From NCBI GenBank assembly GCA_902760595.1, contig CACWHI010000019.1, forward strand, positions 1-47,871: a stretch of DNA of 47,871 bases, in the 5' to 3' direction. Every line of letters begins with the position of its first letter. The stretch's first letter is position 1. Origin of the DNA: an uncultured Eubacteriales bacterium. Its GTDB lineage: Bacteria > Bacillota > Clostridia > Christensenellales > Aristaeellaceae. This document shows, one piece after another, positions 1 through 8,370 of the stretch. The notes beneath the pieces were generated by a model. The model ran no database searches, had not been told where the DNA came from, and saw nothing but the letters and a program-made list of their open reading frames with translations. A program made the translations under genes and the position numbers.

Positions 1-117
1 GCGGCGGAGCCCGCCGCGCCCAGTGGGCGATGAAGGCGGGTGGAGCCGCAATGAGGCACAGAGCGCGTAGCGCGACAATGCCGAATTGAGGAGTAGGGGT
101 CGCAAGACCCCCATGCG
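1..117. other. Unassigned structured intergenic DNA at window edge
   Basis: No gene is recognisable here. The stretch can fold into several short stems: GCGGCG/CGCCGC at 1-17 and GGGGTC-GCAA-GACCCC at 96-111, the latter with a GNRA-type tetraloop. It may be the 3' flank of a gene to the left or part of a repeat; the window edge prevents a decision. Confidence 0.3.
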
Positions 118-148
118 GTGACTGTTCAGTCTACGACTGAACAGTCAC
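118..148 (-). terminator. Perfect hairpin over the stop of the GNAT gene
   Basis: A 14-bp perfect inverted repeat (118-131 and 135-148, loop TAC) covers the TAG stop of the minus-strand acetyltransferase gene at 131-133. It has no T-run after it on the minus strand, so it is not a canonical intrinsic terminator. It may act as a 3'-end stabiliser or be a bidirectional stem. Its core ACTGTTCA/TGAACAGT recurs in the hairpin at 20722-20763. Confidence 0.45.
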
Positions 149-727
149 GTTGACGGAGTAGTATTTCAGAAAGGGCGATCGCTCTGACTTCAGCAGAGCG
201 TACCAGCTGACGTCGCAGATGCCCTGGTTGTTTCTGTCGGCGGCCCGGTGGGTGCCCTCGTACCGCATGCCGCACTTTTTCATGACCATGCCGGAATGCG
301 GGTTCCGCGGGTCGAACCGGCATTCGACGCGGTTCGCATCCGCCTGATCGAAGAAAAAGTCCATCACGGCTTTGAGCGCTTCCGACATGATCCCCCGATG
401 CCACCAGGCCCTCCCGAGACAATAGCCGATCTCGGCCGAGGAAACGGCTTCGTTCACCCTGACCGCGCTGATGCCGCCGATGGGATGATCGCCGTTTTCC
501 TTCAGCGTGATGGCCCACTGATAGTAGTCTGGGCGTCCGTAGGAGCGGACCCAGTCCGCCAGCACGGACCTTGTGACGTTTTCATCGGCATGGGCGGGCC
601 AGGTCAGGTAGCTGGTGACCTCGGGATCGGATGCCCAGTTCCTGTACATATCCTCCGCGTCGTCGGGCGTGAAGCGCCTCAGGACCAGCCGGTCCGTTTC
701 GATGCGCTGTGTCCCGCATTGCTTCAT
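131..727 (-). CDS. GNAT family N-acetyltransferase (RimJ/RimL-like)
   Basis: This 198-residue protein has the layout of RimJ/RimL-type acetyltransferases, which transfer acetyl from acetyl-CoA to an amine on a protein terminus or small molecule. The N-terminal ETDRLVLRRFTPDDAEDMY strand-helix is typical, followed by the IGGISAVRVNE and AEIGYCLGRAWWHRGIMSEAL segments (acetyl-CoA-binding loop) and the closing NPHSGMVMKKCGMRYEGT motif. GGGGAGGG lies shortly upstream of the ATG. The last 15 or so residues run into the terminal hairpin and look like an extension beyond the usual family end. The substrate cannot be told from sequence. No operon partner is evident; the next gene starts 20 bp upstream on the same strand side. 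Confidence 0.85.
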   Translation of the reverse strand: MKQCGTQRIETDRLVLRRFTPDDAEDMYRNWASDPEVTSYLTWPAHADENVTRSVLADWVRSYGRPDYYQWAITLKENGDHPIGGISAVRVNEAVSSAEIGYCLGRAWWHRGIMSEALKAVMDFFFDQADANRVECRFDPRNPHSGMVMKKCGMRYEGTHRAADRNNQGICDVSWYALLKSERSPFLKYYSVNVTVQS

Positions 728-747
728 GCTGCAGCCCTCCCCGTGAT

Positions 748-3636
748 TCAGTCAGCTGTGAAAACGAGCATCCGCGCGCCTTCGCCCACCGCGGTCAGCA
801 GCAGGCGCGTCTCCGCGGGCGCGCCGTTCCGGACCAGCGTGATCTCATAGACGGGAGCGCTCCCGGTGGCGGGAAACAGGCGCGCGCTGACCGGGTAGGT
901 CTCCCGAAAGGCGGCGGTGCGGTCCGGCAGCGCGAGGAGATCCTGTGCCAGCCCGGAGGCGGCGCTGTTTTCCGGCAAGATATCCTTTCCCGCCAGTATG
1001 CCGGTGACTACGGCCAGCTGGCCGTACAGGCTGAGTGCGTTGAACGCGGAAAGCTCCGGTGCGGTCAGCAGCTCTTCTATGCGCGCGATCCGCCAGCCGT
1101 CCAGGGCGTTCAGGCCTTCGGCAGGCACTGCCTGGACGGGCTTCGGAGCGAAGGAAACGGTGGTATGGACAGCCCTTGTAAGCCTCGGGAGGCGGAGCGC
1201 TTCGGCGGTCAGCGGCCGCATCCCGCCGGCGTCGGCGAAGATCGCGCCGCAGTCGGGGCACCGCCAGTACGCCCGATGACCCTCTGCGGCGTAGGTCGCC
1301 GCCTTTTTCTGCACGTATACGGGGTGATGCCCCAGCTTCTTCACCGCGCGGCTCTCCGTGTGCGCTGCGTCATGGGCGCAGATCCGCGTTTCTGTACCGT
1401 CCGCTTCGCAGGTGGGCGGCACGGTCAGCGTCCATTCGCCGTAGGCGTGGCCCAGGGCAGGCAGCTCAAGCTCGTTCTCGGTCAGTTCCGCAGTGCCCCT
1501 GGCGTCCGTGAAACGGCGTCCGTCCTGCAGGCAGTACCAGCATCCTCGCCGGCCTGCCTCCGTGCAGGTCGGGACGATCGCCGGCTGCTCTGCCAGGGTG
1601 TGGCGGGGGTACAGATCCAGGTGGCAGGTGACCGTGTAGCGCTTGCCGGACAGGGCCAGCTCCTGCGCGGTATACAGGGTCACGGTGTCGCTGCCGTACT
1701 GGTAGCGGATCGCCTGGCCCTGTCCGTTCCGGAAGACCAGCCCGTCGCCGTCCTCCTCGGCCTCGCCCGTCAGGAACAGCGACCCGTCCGAACCGATGGT
1801 GTCGCTGTCGCTGTTGGTCAGGTCGACCAGGTAGTTGCTGCCGTCCGACATGGTGACGATGTTCCACATGTGCGTGCCCTCGCCCGTACCCCAGTCCATG
1901 CGGCCGGTGACGGTGTAGCAGTTCACGTCCCCGTCGAATTCCGTCATGTCGCAGAGATACTGGAAGGCCTTGGCGTAGCCCTCGCACACCACGTCGGTGC
2001 CGCTGTCCTCGTCGAACACGTAGATCAGCTGCCATGGGTCGCCGTAGGCCTGGCCGCCTCCCGCCGCGCCGCCGTTGTAGCTGACGAGGCGGCAGATCTC
2101 GTCCCGGTAGGCTTCCAGCTTTTCCAGGTCGTTCAGGCCTTTATATTTTTCCACGATCTGCTTCGCGGTCTGGACGGAACGGTTCACCCTCTGCCCGACG
2201 GCGGCGTCGACCTTGTAGGCGTCGGCGCTGTAATCGCCGGACACGGCCATGCGGACGGAGTAGTCTGTGGTGACTTCATAGACGTATTCCCCGTTGATCC
2301 GTTTGCAGGTCATGCCGGGGGTGGCGGTGGTGCGCGCGCCGGCGCTCTTATCGTACCAGTACAGCTCGTAGGGGCAGTTGACCAGCAGCGCCAGCTGCAC
2401 CAGCGCGTAATTGATCCTCAGCTGGTCCGAGATCAGGGCGGCGCCGGCATAAACATCGTCCCTGGTCTTAATGGTGACCCCCAGCTCCTCGGCGGTAAAG
2501 CGCGTGGGCAGCCCCAGGTCCTCGTAACGGATGCTCAGCTCCGTGCTGCTCTGGCTGCCTGCGGCGATCGCCTCGATCTGGGGCTTGAGCTTCTGGTACA
2601 GGGCCAGGCAGGTCTCGTCCAGCCGCCCGTCCACGCGGATGGAGCGGAGCATGCCGGGCCGGGCCTGCGCCTCGCGCAGCAGCTTTTCCAGATAGGCGCG
2701 CAGCAGCGCTTCGCTGTCCGGACCGTCCGTCTCGGGAATGCTGAGCTCGGTCTCGCTGTCGAAGACGGCGACCAGCTCCTCAGCCTCTGATGGCGCGTCT
2801 TCCGCTGCCGGCTCCGGACCATTGTCCAGGGCTTCCTGTTCGGGGAGAGCGTTTTCTTCCGGAACCTGAACGTCTTCGTCCTCCGGGATGTCCGCTTCGG
2901 GCGGGAGGTCTTCTTCCCCGGTGGCTTCCGCGGGTGGCGGTTCATCCGGCCCAGCGGCCCGGGGCGCCTCCGCTTCATCAGGCAGGTCCCGCGCAGCGGC
3001 TTCGGCTGTGGTTCCTTCGATAGGGGAGTCTTCTGTATTATTTGCATCTTCTGCCGGGGCGGGAGTCTCGCTCTCGGCCGGCTGAAGCTGGTTTTCGTCG
3101 GTGGCATCAGCTTTGTCAGAGGACGTTGCTTCTTCGCTCGTGATGTCCGGCGTGGCCTCCGCCGGTATTTCTCCTTCGCTCTTTTCTGTGGTGGGGAAGG
3201 GGTCCACTTCATCTGTATCGTCTTCGGCGGGCGAGAGCGCTTCGTCGGCCGCTCCTTCTGCCGTTTCACCTGAATCGGTCGGCTCGGGTGAGGTGTCCGC
3301 CGTATTTGCGTCTTCCGCGGACGTGGGAGGCACGATCGGCTCCTCCGCAGGATCCGCCCCGGATACATCGGCGTTCTCAGGATCGTCAGCGTGTGCGTTG
3401 GCCGGTTCGGCTTCGCCGCCTGTTCCGGATGGCTCCATAGCGGGATCCTCATAGCCCCCGGGGGCATCGGACATGGCTGAAAGACTGTCCGATTCCGCAG
3501 CCGGACAGTCTTCGGTTTCGTTCAGGCCGGATTCCGCGCCGGCTTCGGGCATGGAAAGCACAGGCTCCTCGGCTCCCGCGGATACGCCCGCAAAGCTGAG
3601 CAGCGCCGCCAGCAGCAGCGATATGCAGCGTTTCAT
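748..3636 (-). CDS. Secreted acidic protein with transglutaminase-like domain
   Basis: The 962-residue product starts with a signal peptide (MKRCISLLLAALLSFAGVSAGA). Residues about 25-290 form a low-complexity Glu/Pro/Ala/Ser region, probably an extended surface stalk. The middle holds a transglutaminase-like cysteine-protease fold: Cys in DVVCEGYAKAF, His in GTHMWNIVTM and Asp in NYLVDLTNSD fit the Cys-His-Asp triad. Downstream are repeats of the type TCTEAG..GCWYC, TCEADGTETRIC and YWRCPDCGAIF, a zinc-ribbon-like module common in clostridial surface proteins. No LPxTG or transmembrane anchor is seen, so it may be secreted or bound through its repeats. GGAGG precedes the ATG. It resembles the two Glu/Pro-rich surface proteins at 38-48 kb in build. 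Substrate unknown. Confidence 0.8.
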   Translation of the reverse strand: MKRCISLLLAALLSFAGVSAGAEEPVLSMPEAGAESGLNETEDCPAAESDSLSAMSDAPGGYEDPAMEPSGTGGEAEPANAHADDPENADVSGADPAEEPIVPPTSAEDANTADTSPEPTDSGETAEGAADEALSPAEDDTDEVDPFPTTEKSEGEIPAEATPDITSEEATSSDKADATDENQLQPAESETPAPAEDANNTEDSPIEGTTAEAAARDLPDEAEAPRAAGPDEPPPAEATGEEDLPPEADIPEDEDVQVPEENALPEQEALDNGPEPAAEDAPSEAEELVAVFDSETELSIPETDGPDSEALLRAYLEKLLREAQARPGMLRSIRVDGRLDETCLALYQKLKPQIEAIAAGSQSSTELSIRYEDLGLPTRFTAEELGVTIKTRDDVYAGAALISDQLRINYALVQLALLVNCPYELYWYDKSAGARTTATPGMTCKRINGEYVYEVTTDYSVRMAVSGDYSADAYKVDAAVGQRVNRSVQTAKQIVEKYKGLNDLEKLEAYRDEICRLVSYNGGAAGGGQAYGDPWQLIYVFDEDSGTDVVCEGYAKAFQYLCDMTEFDGDVNCYTVTGRMDWGTGEGTHMWNIVTMSDGSNYLVDLTNSDSDTIGSDGSLFLTGEAEEDGDGLVFRNGQGQAIRYQYGSDTVTLYTAQELALSGKRYTVTCHLDLYPRHTLAEQPAIVPTCTEAGRRGCWYCLQDGRRFTDARGTAELTENELELPALGHAYGEWTLTVPPTCEADGTETRICAHDAAHTESRAVKKLGHHPVYVQKKAATYAAEGHRAYWRCPDCGAIFADAGGMRPLTAEALRLPRLTRAVHTTVSFAPKPVQAVPAEGLNALDGWRIARIEELLTAPELSAFNALSLYGQLAVVTGILAGKDILPENSAASGLAQDLLALPDRTAAFRETYPVSARLFPATGSAPVYEITLVRNGAPAETRLLLTAVGEGARMLVFTAD

Positions 3637-3688
3637 GAGCCGCCTCCATTCATTGACTAAAACTCATTCCTACCGATGATAAAGTCAC

Positions 3689-3735
3689 GTTAACGTTGCA
3701 GATATTGATAAAAACACAAAATCTGCAACGTTAAC
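3689..3735. repeat. 15-bp perfect inverted repeat, operator or terminator
   Basis: GTTAACGTTGCAGAT at 3689-3703 is exactly mirrored by ATCTGCAACGTTAAC at 3721-3735, with a 17-nt AT-rich loop. It lies between the end of the GltD-like gene (3796) and the start of the transglutaminase-like gene (3636). On the minus strand it is not followed by a T-run, so it could be an operator for the downstream gene as easily as a terminator for the upstream one. Confidence 0.5.
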
Positions 3736-3795
3736 CGCTATTTTTGGCAGGAAGGATCACAAAGCTGTGAGAGGGGGGAGAAAGCGTTGCTTTGC

Positions 3796-5097
3796 CTACA
3801 GCACCTGCTCCGCCAGCGTGCTCGCCTCGTCGGTCTGCGCCACGGGGATATCCGGGTAGTCGGTCGTTACGGGCATGGGCAGGGACTGCATGTACTGGTG
3901 CATGGCCTTGGCTACGCGCTTGCCGTTGGCCACGGCCTCCACCACGGTGCGCGCGCCGCTGGCGGCGTCGCCGGCCGCGAAAACGCCCGGGCGGCTGGTG
4001 TACCCGTCCGCGTCCACGGTCAGCAGGCCGCGGCCCGTGGTGTCGATGCCCTTGGTGGTCTTGACCAGGTTGCTTTCGGCGCCCTGGCTGACGGCAACGA
4101 TGATGCCGGTGCAGGGGTAGAGCTTTTCCGTGCCGCGGATAGGCGTGATTTTCCCGTCCTCGCTGATGTGGCTGTCGGCCAGCACTACGCCATCCTCACG
4201 GATCTCCACGGTACATTTGTTCATGATGAATTCCACGCCCTCCAGCCGGGCGTAGCTGCTCTCGTACTGGCTGGCGGTCAGGGTGTCAGTCAGGTTCACG
4301 CAGGTCACGTACCGCGCACCCTTGCGCACGGCGGTGCGTGCGCAGTCCATGGCGCTGTTGCCGGTGCCGATCACCATCACGCGGTCGCCCAGGCGGAAGG
4401 CCTCCGGGCTGGCCAGGTAGTTGATGGCGTAGGTCACGTGTCCCAGGCTTTCGCCGCGCACGTTCAGCTTGTTGGGCTTCCAGAGGCCCGCGCCGACGAA
4501 CACGCTCTGGTAGCCGTCCCGGAACAGGTCGTCGATGGTGATGGCGCTGCCGATGTAGGTGTTCGGGCGGAACTGGATGCCCTTCAGCTCCAGGTGGCGG
4601 TAGGCCATATCGTCCAGAACGGAATCCGGCAGGCGGAAGTCCGGGATGCCGTAGCGCAGCACGCCGCCGATCTTGTCCCGGCTGTCATAGATCGTCACCT
4701 GGTAGCCGTAGCGGGCGAGGATGATGGCGATGGTCAGGCCGGCGGGGCCTGCCCCGATCACAGCGGCTTTGCGCCCGTTGGACGGCGCCGGGCCGGCCAC
4801 CATCTGGTTGGCGTAGGTGGAGGAGATGTAGTTCTCGATGATGGAGAAATGCACGGGCACGTCCTTGATGCCGCGCACACAGTGGCCCTCGCACTGCTTC
4901 TCGTGGTTGCACACCAGCGAGCAGACGGTGGTCAGCGGGTTGTTTTCAAACAGCATCCAGCCGGCCTCGTTCAGCTTGCCGGCCTTCAGCAGCCGGATCA
5001 CCTCCGGGATGTTGGTGTGGATGGGACAGCCCTCCTGGCAGCGGGGCTTCTTGCAGCCCAGGCAGCGATTGGCTTCTTCCATGACATGCAGCGCCAT
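3796..5097 (-). CDS. GltD-like NAD(P)H/FAD oxidoreductase, lone small subunit
   Basis: This 433-residue flavoprotein matches the glutamate synthase small-subunit family, which moves electrons between NAD(P)H, FAD and iron-sulfur clusters. Cys12, 15, 20, 24 and Cys59, 63, 69, 73 form the two N-terminal [4Fe-4S] ligand sets. An FAD-binding VIGAGPAGLTIAIILARYG follows, then a pyridine-nucleotide motif VMVIGTGNSAMDCARTA and the C-terminal FAD motif GVFAAGDAASGARTVVEA. No GltB large subunit is nearby, so glutamate synthase activity is not supported; SudA/NfnB-like or other electron-transfer roles are possible. GGAGG precedes the ATG. It lies 43 bp after copA and may be the distal gene of the csoR-copA transcript. 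A paralogue with the same Cys spacing lies at 22781-24001. Confidence 0.85.
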   Translation of the reverse strand: MALHVMEEANRCLGCKKPRCQEGCPIHTNIPEVIRLLKAGKLNEAGWMLFENNPLTTVCSLVCNHEKQCEGHCVRGIKDVPVHFSIIENYISSTYANQMVAGPAPSNGRKAAVIGAGPAGLTIAIILARYGYQVTIYDSRDKIGGVLRYGIPDFRLPDSVLDDMAYRHLELKGIQFRPNTYIGSAITIDDLFRDGYQSVFVGAGLWKPNKLNVRGESLGHVTYAINYLASPEAFRLGDRVMVIGTGNSAMDCARTAVRKGARYVTCVNLTDTLTASQYESSYARLEGVEFIMNKCTVEIREDGVVLADSHISEDGKITPIRGTEKLYPCTGIIVAVSQGAESNLVKTTKGIDTTGRGLLTVDADGYTSRPGVFAAGDAASGARTVVEAVANGKRVAKAMHQYMQSLPMPVTTDYPDIPVAQTDEASTLAEQVL

Positions 5098-5140
5098 ACA
5101 CAGTACCTCCGATCATCGTGTTTCCGATATTGTACAGGGG

Positions 5141-7735
5141 TTATTCCTTCTCAATTCCCAGATAAACGTAATCCTCGCCCTCGACGGCCTGCCGGACGGC
5201 TTCCTCGTCAAGGGGACCGCTGAGCGTGACGACCGCCGTGCCGGCTTCGTGACTGGCGGTGGCGGAGGCTACGAAGTCCAGCTTCTCCAGCGCTTTTTTG
5301 ATTGCGGCCTCGCAGTGCTCGCACATCATGCCCTCGATGCGGACCGTCGCGGTGGGCTGCGCTTCAGCCGCCGCGGCAGGGGCTTCTTCACAGGCGCAGG
5401 ATACGGCGGTATCCGGCTGCCCGGCTGCAGCGCGGGACGGGGGAGAGGCGTGCCTGCGCGGGCGGTCCCGGCTCGCGTCATGCATATCGAACAGGTTGAG
5501 CCGCAGCGCGTTCATGCACACGGTAAAGCTGGAGAGGCTCATGGCCGCGGCGCCGATCATGGGGTTCATGCTGAAGCCGAAGAGCCCGGCAGCCATGGGG
5601 ATGCAGATCAGGTTATAGAAGAAGGCCCAGAACAGATTCTGGTGGATGTTGCGCAGGGTCGCCCGGCTCAGGCGGATGGCGGCGGGTACGTCCATGAGTG
5701 TGGAGTTCATCAGCACCACGTCCGCGCTGTCGATGGCCACGTCGGTGCCGGCGCCGATGGCGATGCCGATGTCCGCGCGGGTCAGGGCGGGGGCGTCGTT
5801 GATGCCGTCGCCCACCATGGCCACGCGGCCGCTCTCCTGCAGGCGGCGGATAACCGCTTCCTTGCCGTCGGGCAGCACGCCGGCAATCACCTCGTCCACG
5901 CCCGCCTGTTCACCGATGGCCTTCGCCGTGCGCTCGTTATCGCCGGTCAGCATGACCACGCGGATCCCTGCCCGCCGCAGCTGGCGAATGGCCTCGGCGG
6001 AATCCGCCTTGATCACGTCCGCCACGGCGATCAGGCCGAGCAGCTTCCCGTCTTCCGCGAAGAAGAGCGGCGTTTTGCCCTGGCCGGACAGCTCGTCCGC
6101 CGCCTGGGCCAGTCCGGCCGGAATATTGGAAACGGTGCGGATATACGCTCCGCTGCCGCCCTGCAGCAGCTTTCCGTTTCGCCGGGCTTCCAGGCCGTTG
6201 CCGGGCAGGATGCGGAAATCCGCGACGTCCTCGGCGGTCAGGCCGCGCCGCTCCGCTTCTTGCACGATGGCCTTCGCCAGCGGGTGCTCGCTGCGCGCCT
6301 CGAGGGCGTATGCCATGCGCAGCAGGCTGTCCTCAGCGCATCCGGGGGCTGTCCGCAGGTCAGTGACCCTCGGCGCACCTTCGGTGATGGTGCCGGTCTT
6401 GTCCAGGGCCACCGTATCGACCTTGCCGGCGGTCTCCAGCGCCTCGCTGGTCTTGAAGAGCACGCCGTTCTTCGCGCCAAGGCCGTTGCCCACCATGATG
6501 GCCACCGGTGTGGCGAGCCCCAGCGCGCAGGGGCAGGAGATCACCAGCACGCAGATGCCGCGTGCCAGCGCGTCGCTGAACGGAGCGCCGGCGATCAGCC
6601 AGCCGGCGGCGACGATCAGCGCGATGCCGATGACCGCGGGCACGAAGACGCCGGATACCTTGTCCGCGATGCGCGCGATAGGAGCCTTGGTGGCCGCCGC
6701 GTCGGAGACCATGCGGATGATCTGTGCCAGGGTGGTATCCTCGCCCACGCGGGTGGCGCGGCAGCGCAGGTAACCGGAGGTATTGGCGGTGGCGGCGCTG
6801 ACGGTGTCGCCCGCGCCTTTGTCCACCGGCACGGATTCACCGGTCAGGGCGGATTCGTTGACAGCGCTCGACCCCTCCTCGATCACGCCGTCCACGGGAA
6901 TGTTTTCGCCGGGACGGACGACGAAGAGGTCGCCCGCCTGCACCTGCTCGACGGGCACCTCCGTCTCCCTGCCGTCCTTCCAGAGCACGGCGGTCTTGGG
7001 CGCCAGCTTCAGCAGGCTCTTCAGCGCGTCGGTGGTGCGGCCCTTGGACAGGGCTTCCAGCGTCTTGCCCACCGTGATCAGCGCCGGGATCATGGCGGCG
7101 GACTCGAAGTACAGCTGGTTATGGTACAGCGGCATCAGGCTCATGTTGTCCTGGCCGGCCGCGATCATGCCGCACATCTGGTAAAACACGTACATGCTCC
7201 AGCCGTAGGATACGGAGCTGCCCAGCGCGACCAGGGTATCCATGTTCGGCGCGCCGTGGCGGACGGCCCCGAAGCCGCTGACGAAGAACTTCCGGTTGAT
7301 CAGCATTACGACAGCGGCCAGCAGCGCCTGGGTCAGCGTGAGGCCCAGGTGATTGTGCGTAAAGTAGGCCGGCAGCGGCCAGCCCCACATGTTGTGTCCC
7401 ATGGTGATGTACATGAGCAGCAGCAGGAAGCCCGCCGACAGGATCAGCCGCCGTTTGAGGCGCGGCGTTTCCCGGTCGGTGAGCGCGTCCTCCTCGGCGC
7501 TCAGGCCGCTTTGCGCCTGGCTGCCGGCGGCGCCCTTGACGCTGGCGCCGTAGCCGGCCTGCTCCACCGCGCGGATGATTTCGGACGCGCCGGCGGTGCC
7601 GGTGACGCCCATGGAATTGGTCAGCAGGCTGACCGATACGCTTTCCACGCCCGGCACGGCGGCGACCGCCTTTTCCACGCGCGCCTGGCAGGCCGCGCAG
7701 CTCATGCCGGTAACGATATACTGGTCCATTTCCAT
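5141..7735 (-). CDS. copA: Copper-exporting P1B-type ATPase CopA
   Basis: This membrane pump uses ATP to export Cu(I). It has an N-terminal heavy-metal-associated domain ([15 protein letters not shown], Cys13/Cys16), paired N-terminal transmembrane helices, and an actuator loop with [10 protein letters not shown]. The CPC metal site in [12 protein letters not shown] lies near residue 400, the phosphorylation motif DKTGTITEG near 445 and the hinge [10 protein letters not shown] near 640. Unusually, a second heavy-metal domain ([15 protein letters not shown]) sits at the C-terminus after a linker with CAC. The gene begins 4 bp after the csoR stop, so the two form one copper-induced transcript. 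An in-frame ATG two codons on (7729) has the better-spaced GAGG and may be the true start. Confidence 0.95.
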   Translation of the reverse strand: MEMDQYIVTGMSCAACQARVEKAVAAVPGVESVSVSLLTNSMGVTGTAGASEIIRAVEQAGYGASVKGAAGSQAQSGLSAEEDALTDRETPRLKRRLILSAGFLLLLMYITMGHNMWGWPLPAYFTHNHLGLTLTQALLAAVVMLINRKFFVSGFGAVRHGAPNMDTLVALGSSVSYGWSMYVFYQMCGMIAAGQDNMSLMPLYHNQLYFESAAMIPALITVGKTLEALSKGRTTDALKSLLKLAPKTAVLWKDGRETEVPVEQVQAGDLFVVRPGENIPVDGVIEEGSSAVNESALTGESVPVDKGAGDTVSAATANTSGYLRCRATRVGEDTTLAQIIRMVSDAAATKAPIARIADKVSGVFVPAVIGIALIVAAGWLIAGAPFSDALARGICVLVISCPCALGLATPVAIMVGNGLGAKNGVLFKTSEALETAGKVDTVALDKTGTITEGAPRVTDLRTAPGCAEDSLLRMAYALEARSEHPLAKAIVQEAERRGLTAEDVADFRILPGNGLEARRNGKLLQGGSGAYIRTVSNIPAGLAQAADELSGQGKTPLFFAEDGKLLGLIAVADVIKADSAEAIRQLRRAGIRVVMLTGDNERTAKAIGEQAGVDEVIAGVLPDGKEAVIRRLQESGRVAMVGDGINDAPALTRADIGIAIGAGTDVAIDSADVVLMNSTLMDVPAAIRLSRATLRNIHQNLFWAFFYNLICIPMAAGLFGFSMNPMIGAAAMSLSSFTVCMNALRLNLFDMHDASRDRPRRHASPPSRAAAGQPDTAVSCACEEAPAAAAEAQPTATVRIEGMMCEHCEAAIKKALEKLDFVASATASHEAGTAVVTLSGPLDEEAVRQAVEGEDYVYLGIEKE

Positions 7736-7739
7736 GCCT

Positions 7740-8066
7740 CTATTTCATCAGTTTTTGCAGCGTCCTGACCAGGCTTTCGATGGCGTCCGGGTCTCCCGCG
7801 CGGATATCCTCCGCCACGCAGCTGCGGATATGGCAGGCCAGCAGCTCCCGGCTGAAGCTGTTCAGCGCGCTGGTGACGGCGGATACCTGGGTCAGGATGT
7901 CCGGACACCAGGCGTCGCTTTCCACCATGTGCTCAATGCCCCTGATCTGGCCTTCCGCCAGCTTCAGGCGCTTCAGGAGCGCTTTGCGCTCCTCGTCTGT
8001 CCTCTTTTTCTTCCGTACGCCGCAGGCGGGGCATTGTTCCCGCGGGTCCATCTTTTCCGCTTCCAT
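7740..8066 (-). CDS. csoR: CsoR family copper-sensing repressor
   Basis: This small all-helical repressor binds Cu(I) and then releases its operator. The Cu(I) ligands Cys54, His79 and Cys83 (WCPD, ACHIRSC) have the 25- and 29-residue spacing of mycobacterial CsoR. The helix [18 protein letters not shown] is the family hallmark. The reading frame stays open far upstream, but AGAGGA lies 8 nt before the ATG at 8066, giving 108 residues; longer versions would run through the operator. An extra N-terminal CPAC pair is present. It is the first gene of the csoR-copA unit, with two operators just upstream, so it is probably autoregulated. Confidence 0.93.
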   Translation of the reverse strand: MEAEKMDPREQCPACGVRKKKRTDEERKALLKRLKLAEGQIRGIEHMVESDAWCPDILTQVSAVTSALNSFSRELLACHIRSCVAEDIRAGDPDAIESLVRTLQKLMK

Positions 8067-8105
8067 CTCGTCGTTCCTCTTCACGTTATTTCCCACGGGA
8101 ACCAG

Positions 8106-8146
8106 ATACCCCCGTGGGGTATTCATTATATACCCGCCGGGGGTAT
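8106..8146 (-). promoter_or_regulatory. Tandem CsoR operators upstream of csoR-copA
   Basis: Two 17-bp palindromes fit the CsoR pattern ATACCC-N5-GGGTAT: ATACCCCCGTGGGGTAT at 8106-8122 and ATACCCGCCGGGGGTAT at 8130-8146. Their centres lie 24 bp apart, about two helical turns, suggesting two CsoR tetramers on one face. They sit 40-80 bp upstream of the csoR start. Confidence 0.85.
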
Positions 8147-8222
8147 CTGTCAAGCGCCTGCGGCAGAGACCGGCAGCGCCAATTATGTACAAACAGAAAA
8201 CCGCGGCACAGCGGAAAAACCG

Positions 8223-8252
8223 TTGATTATTGAGCGGCCTTCATGGTAGAAT
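8223..8252 (+). promoter_or_regulatory. Probable metY promoter
   Basis: TTGATT (8223-8228) and TAGAAT (8247-8252) are 18 bp apart. Transcription would begin near 8259 and leave a leader of about 110 nt before metY. The leader has a GGCGT/ACGCC stem, but I recognise no SAM-I, SAM-II or T-box consensus in it. Confidence 0.5.
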
Positions 8253-8370
8253 AAAGCCCGCGCGCATTATTCCTGAACGCCTCCCGGGCGGATCAGGGGA
8301 TGAAAGGCGTTTGCCATTTGACGCCGCACAAGGCTTATTGCGCGAATATGACCGAAGGAGCTGATCCGGA

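Noticed and set aside
1..148. tRNA or other known RNA gene at the left edge
   Set aside because: Several stems exist but no cloverleaf, TTCRA arm or CCA-like end can be drawn.
709..2790. 693-codon plus-strand open frame opposite the transglutaminase-like gene
   Set aside because: It is a GC-rich antisense shadow: no ribosome site, no recognisable domain, Arg/Gly/Ala-biased composition; the minus strand has signal peptide and clear motifs.
3796..5097. Glutamate synthase (GOGAT) small subunit as a firm call
   Set aside because: No GltB gene adjoins either GltD-like gene, so the specific reaction is not supported.
4838..7768. 976-codon plus-strand open frame opposite copA
   Set aside because: Mirror of copA with no domain sense. 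All ATPase motifs are on the minus strand.
8259..8370. SAM riboswitch in the metY leader
   Set aside because: The leader is long enough and has a GATGAAAGGC stretch, but the SAM-I core (GGTGGAGGGA, CAGCAACC) and SAM-II patterns are absent.
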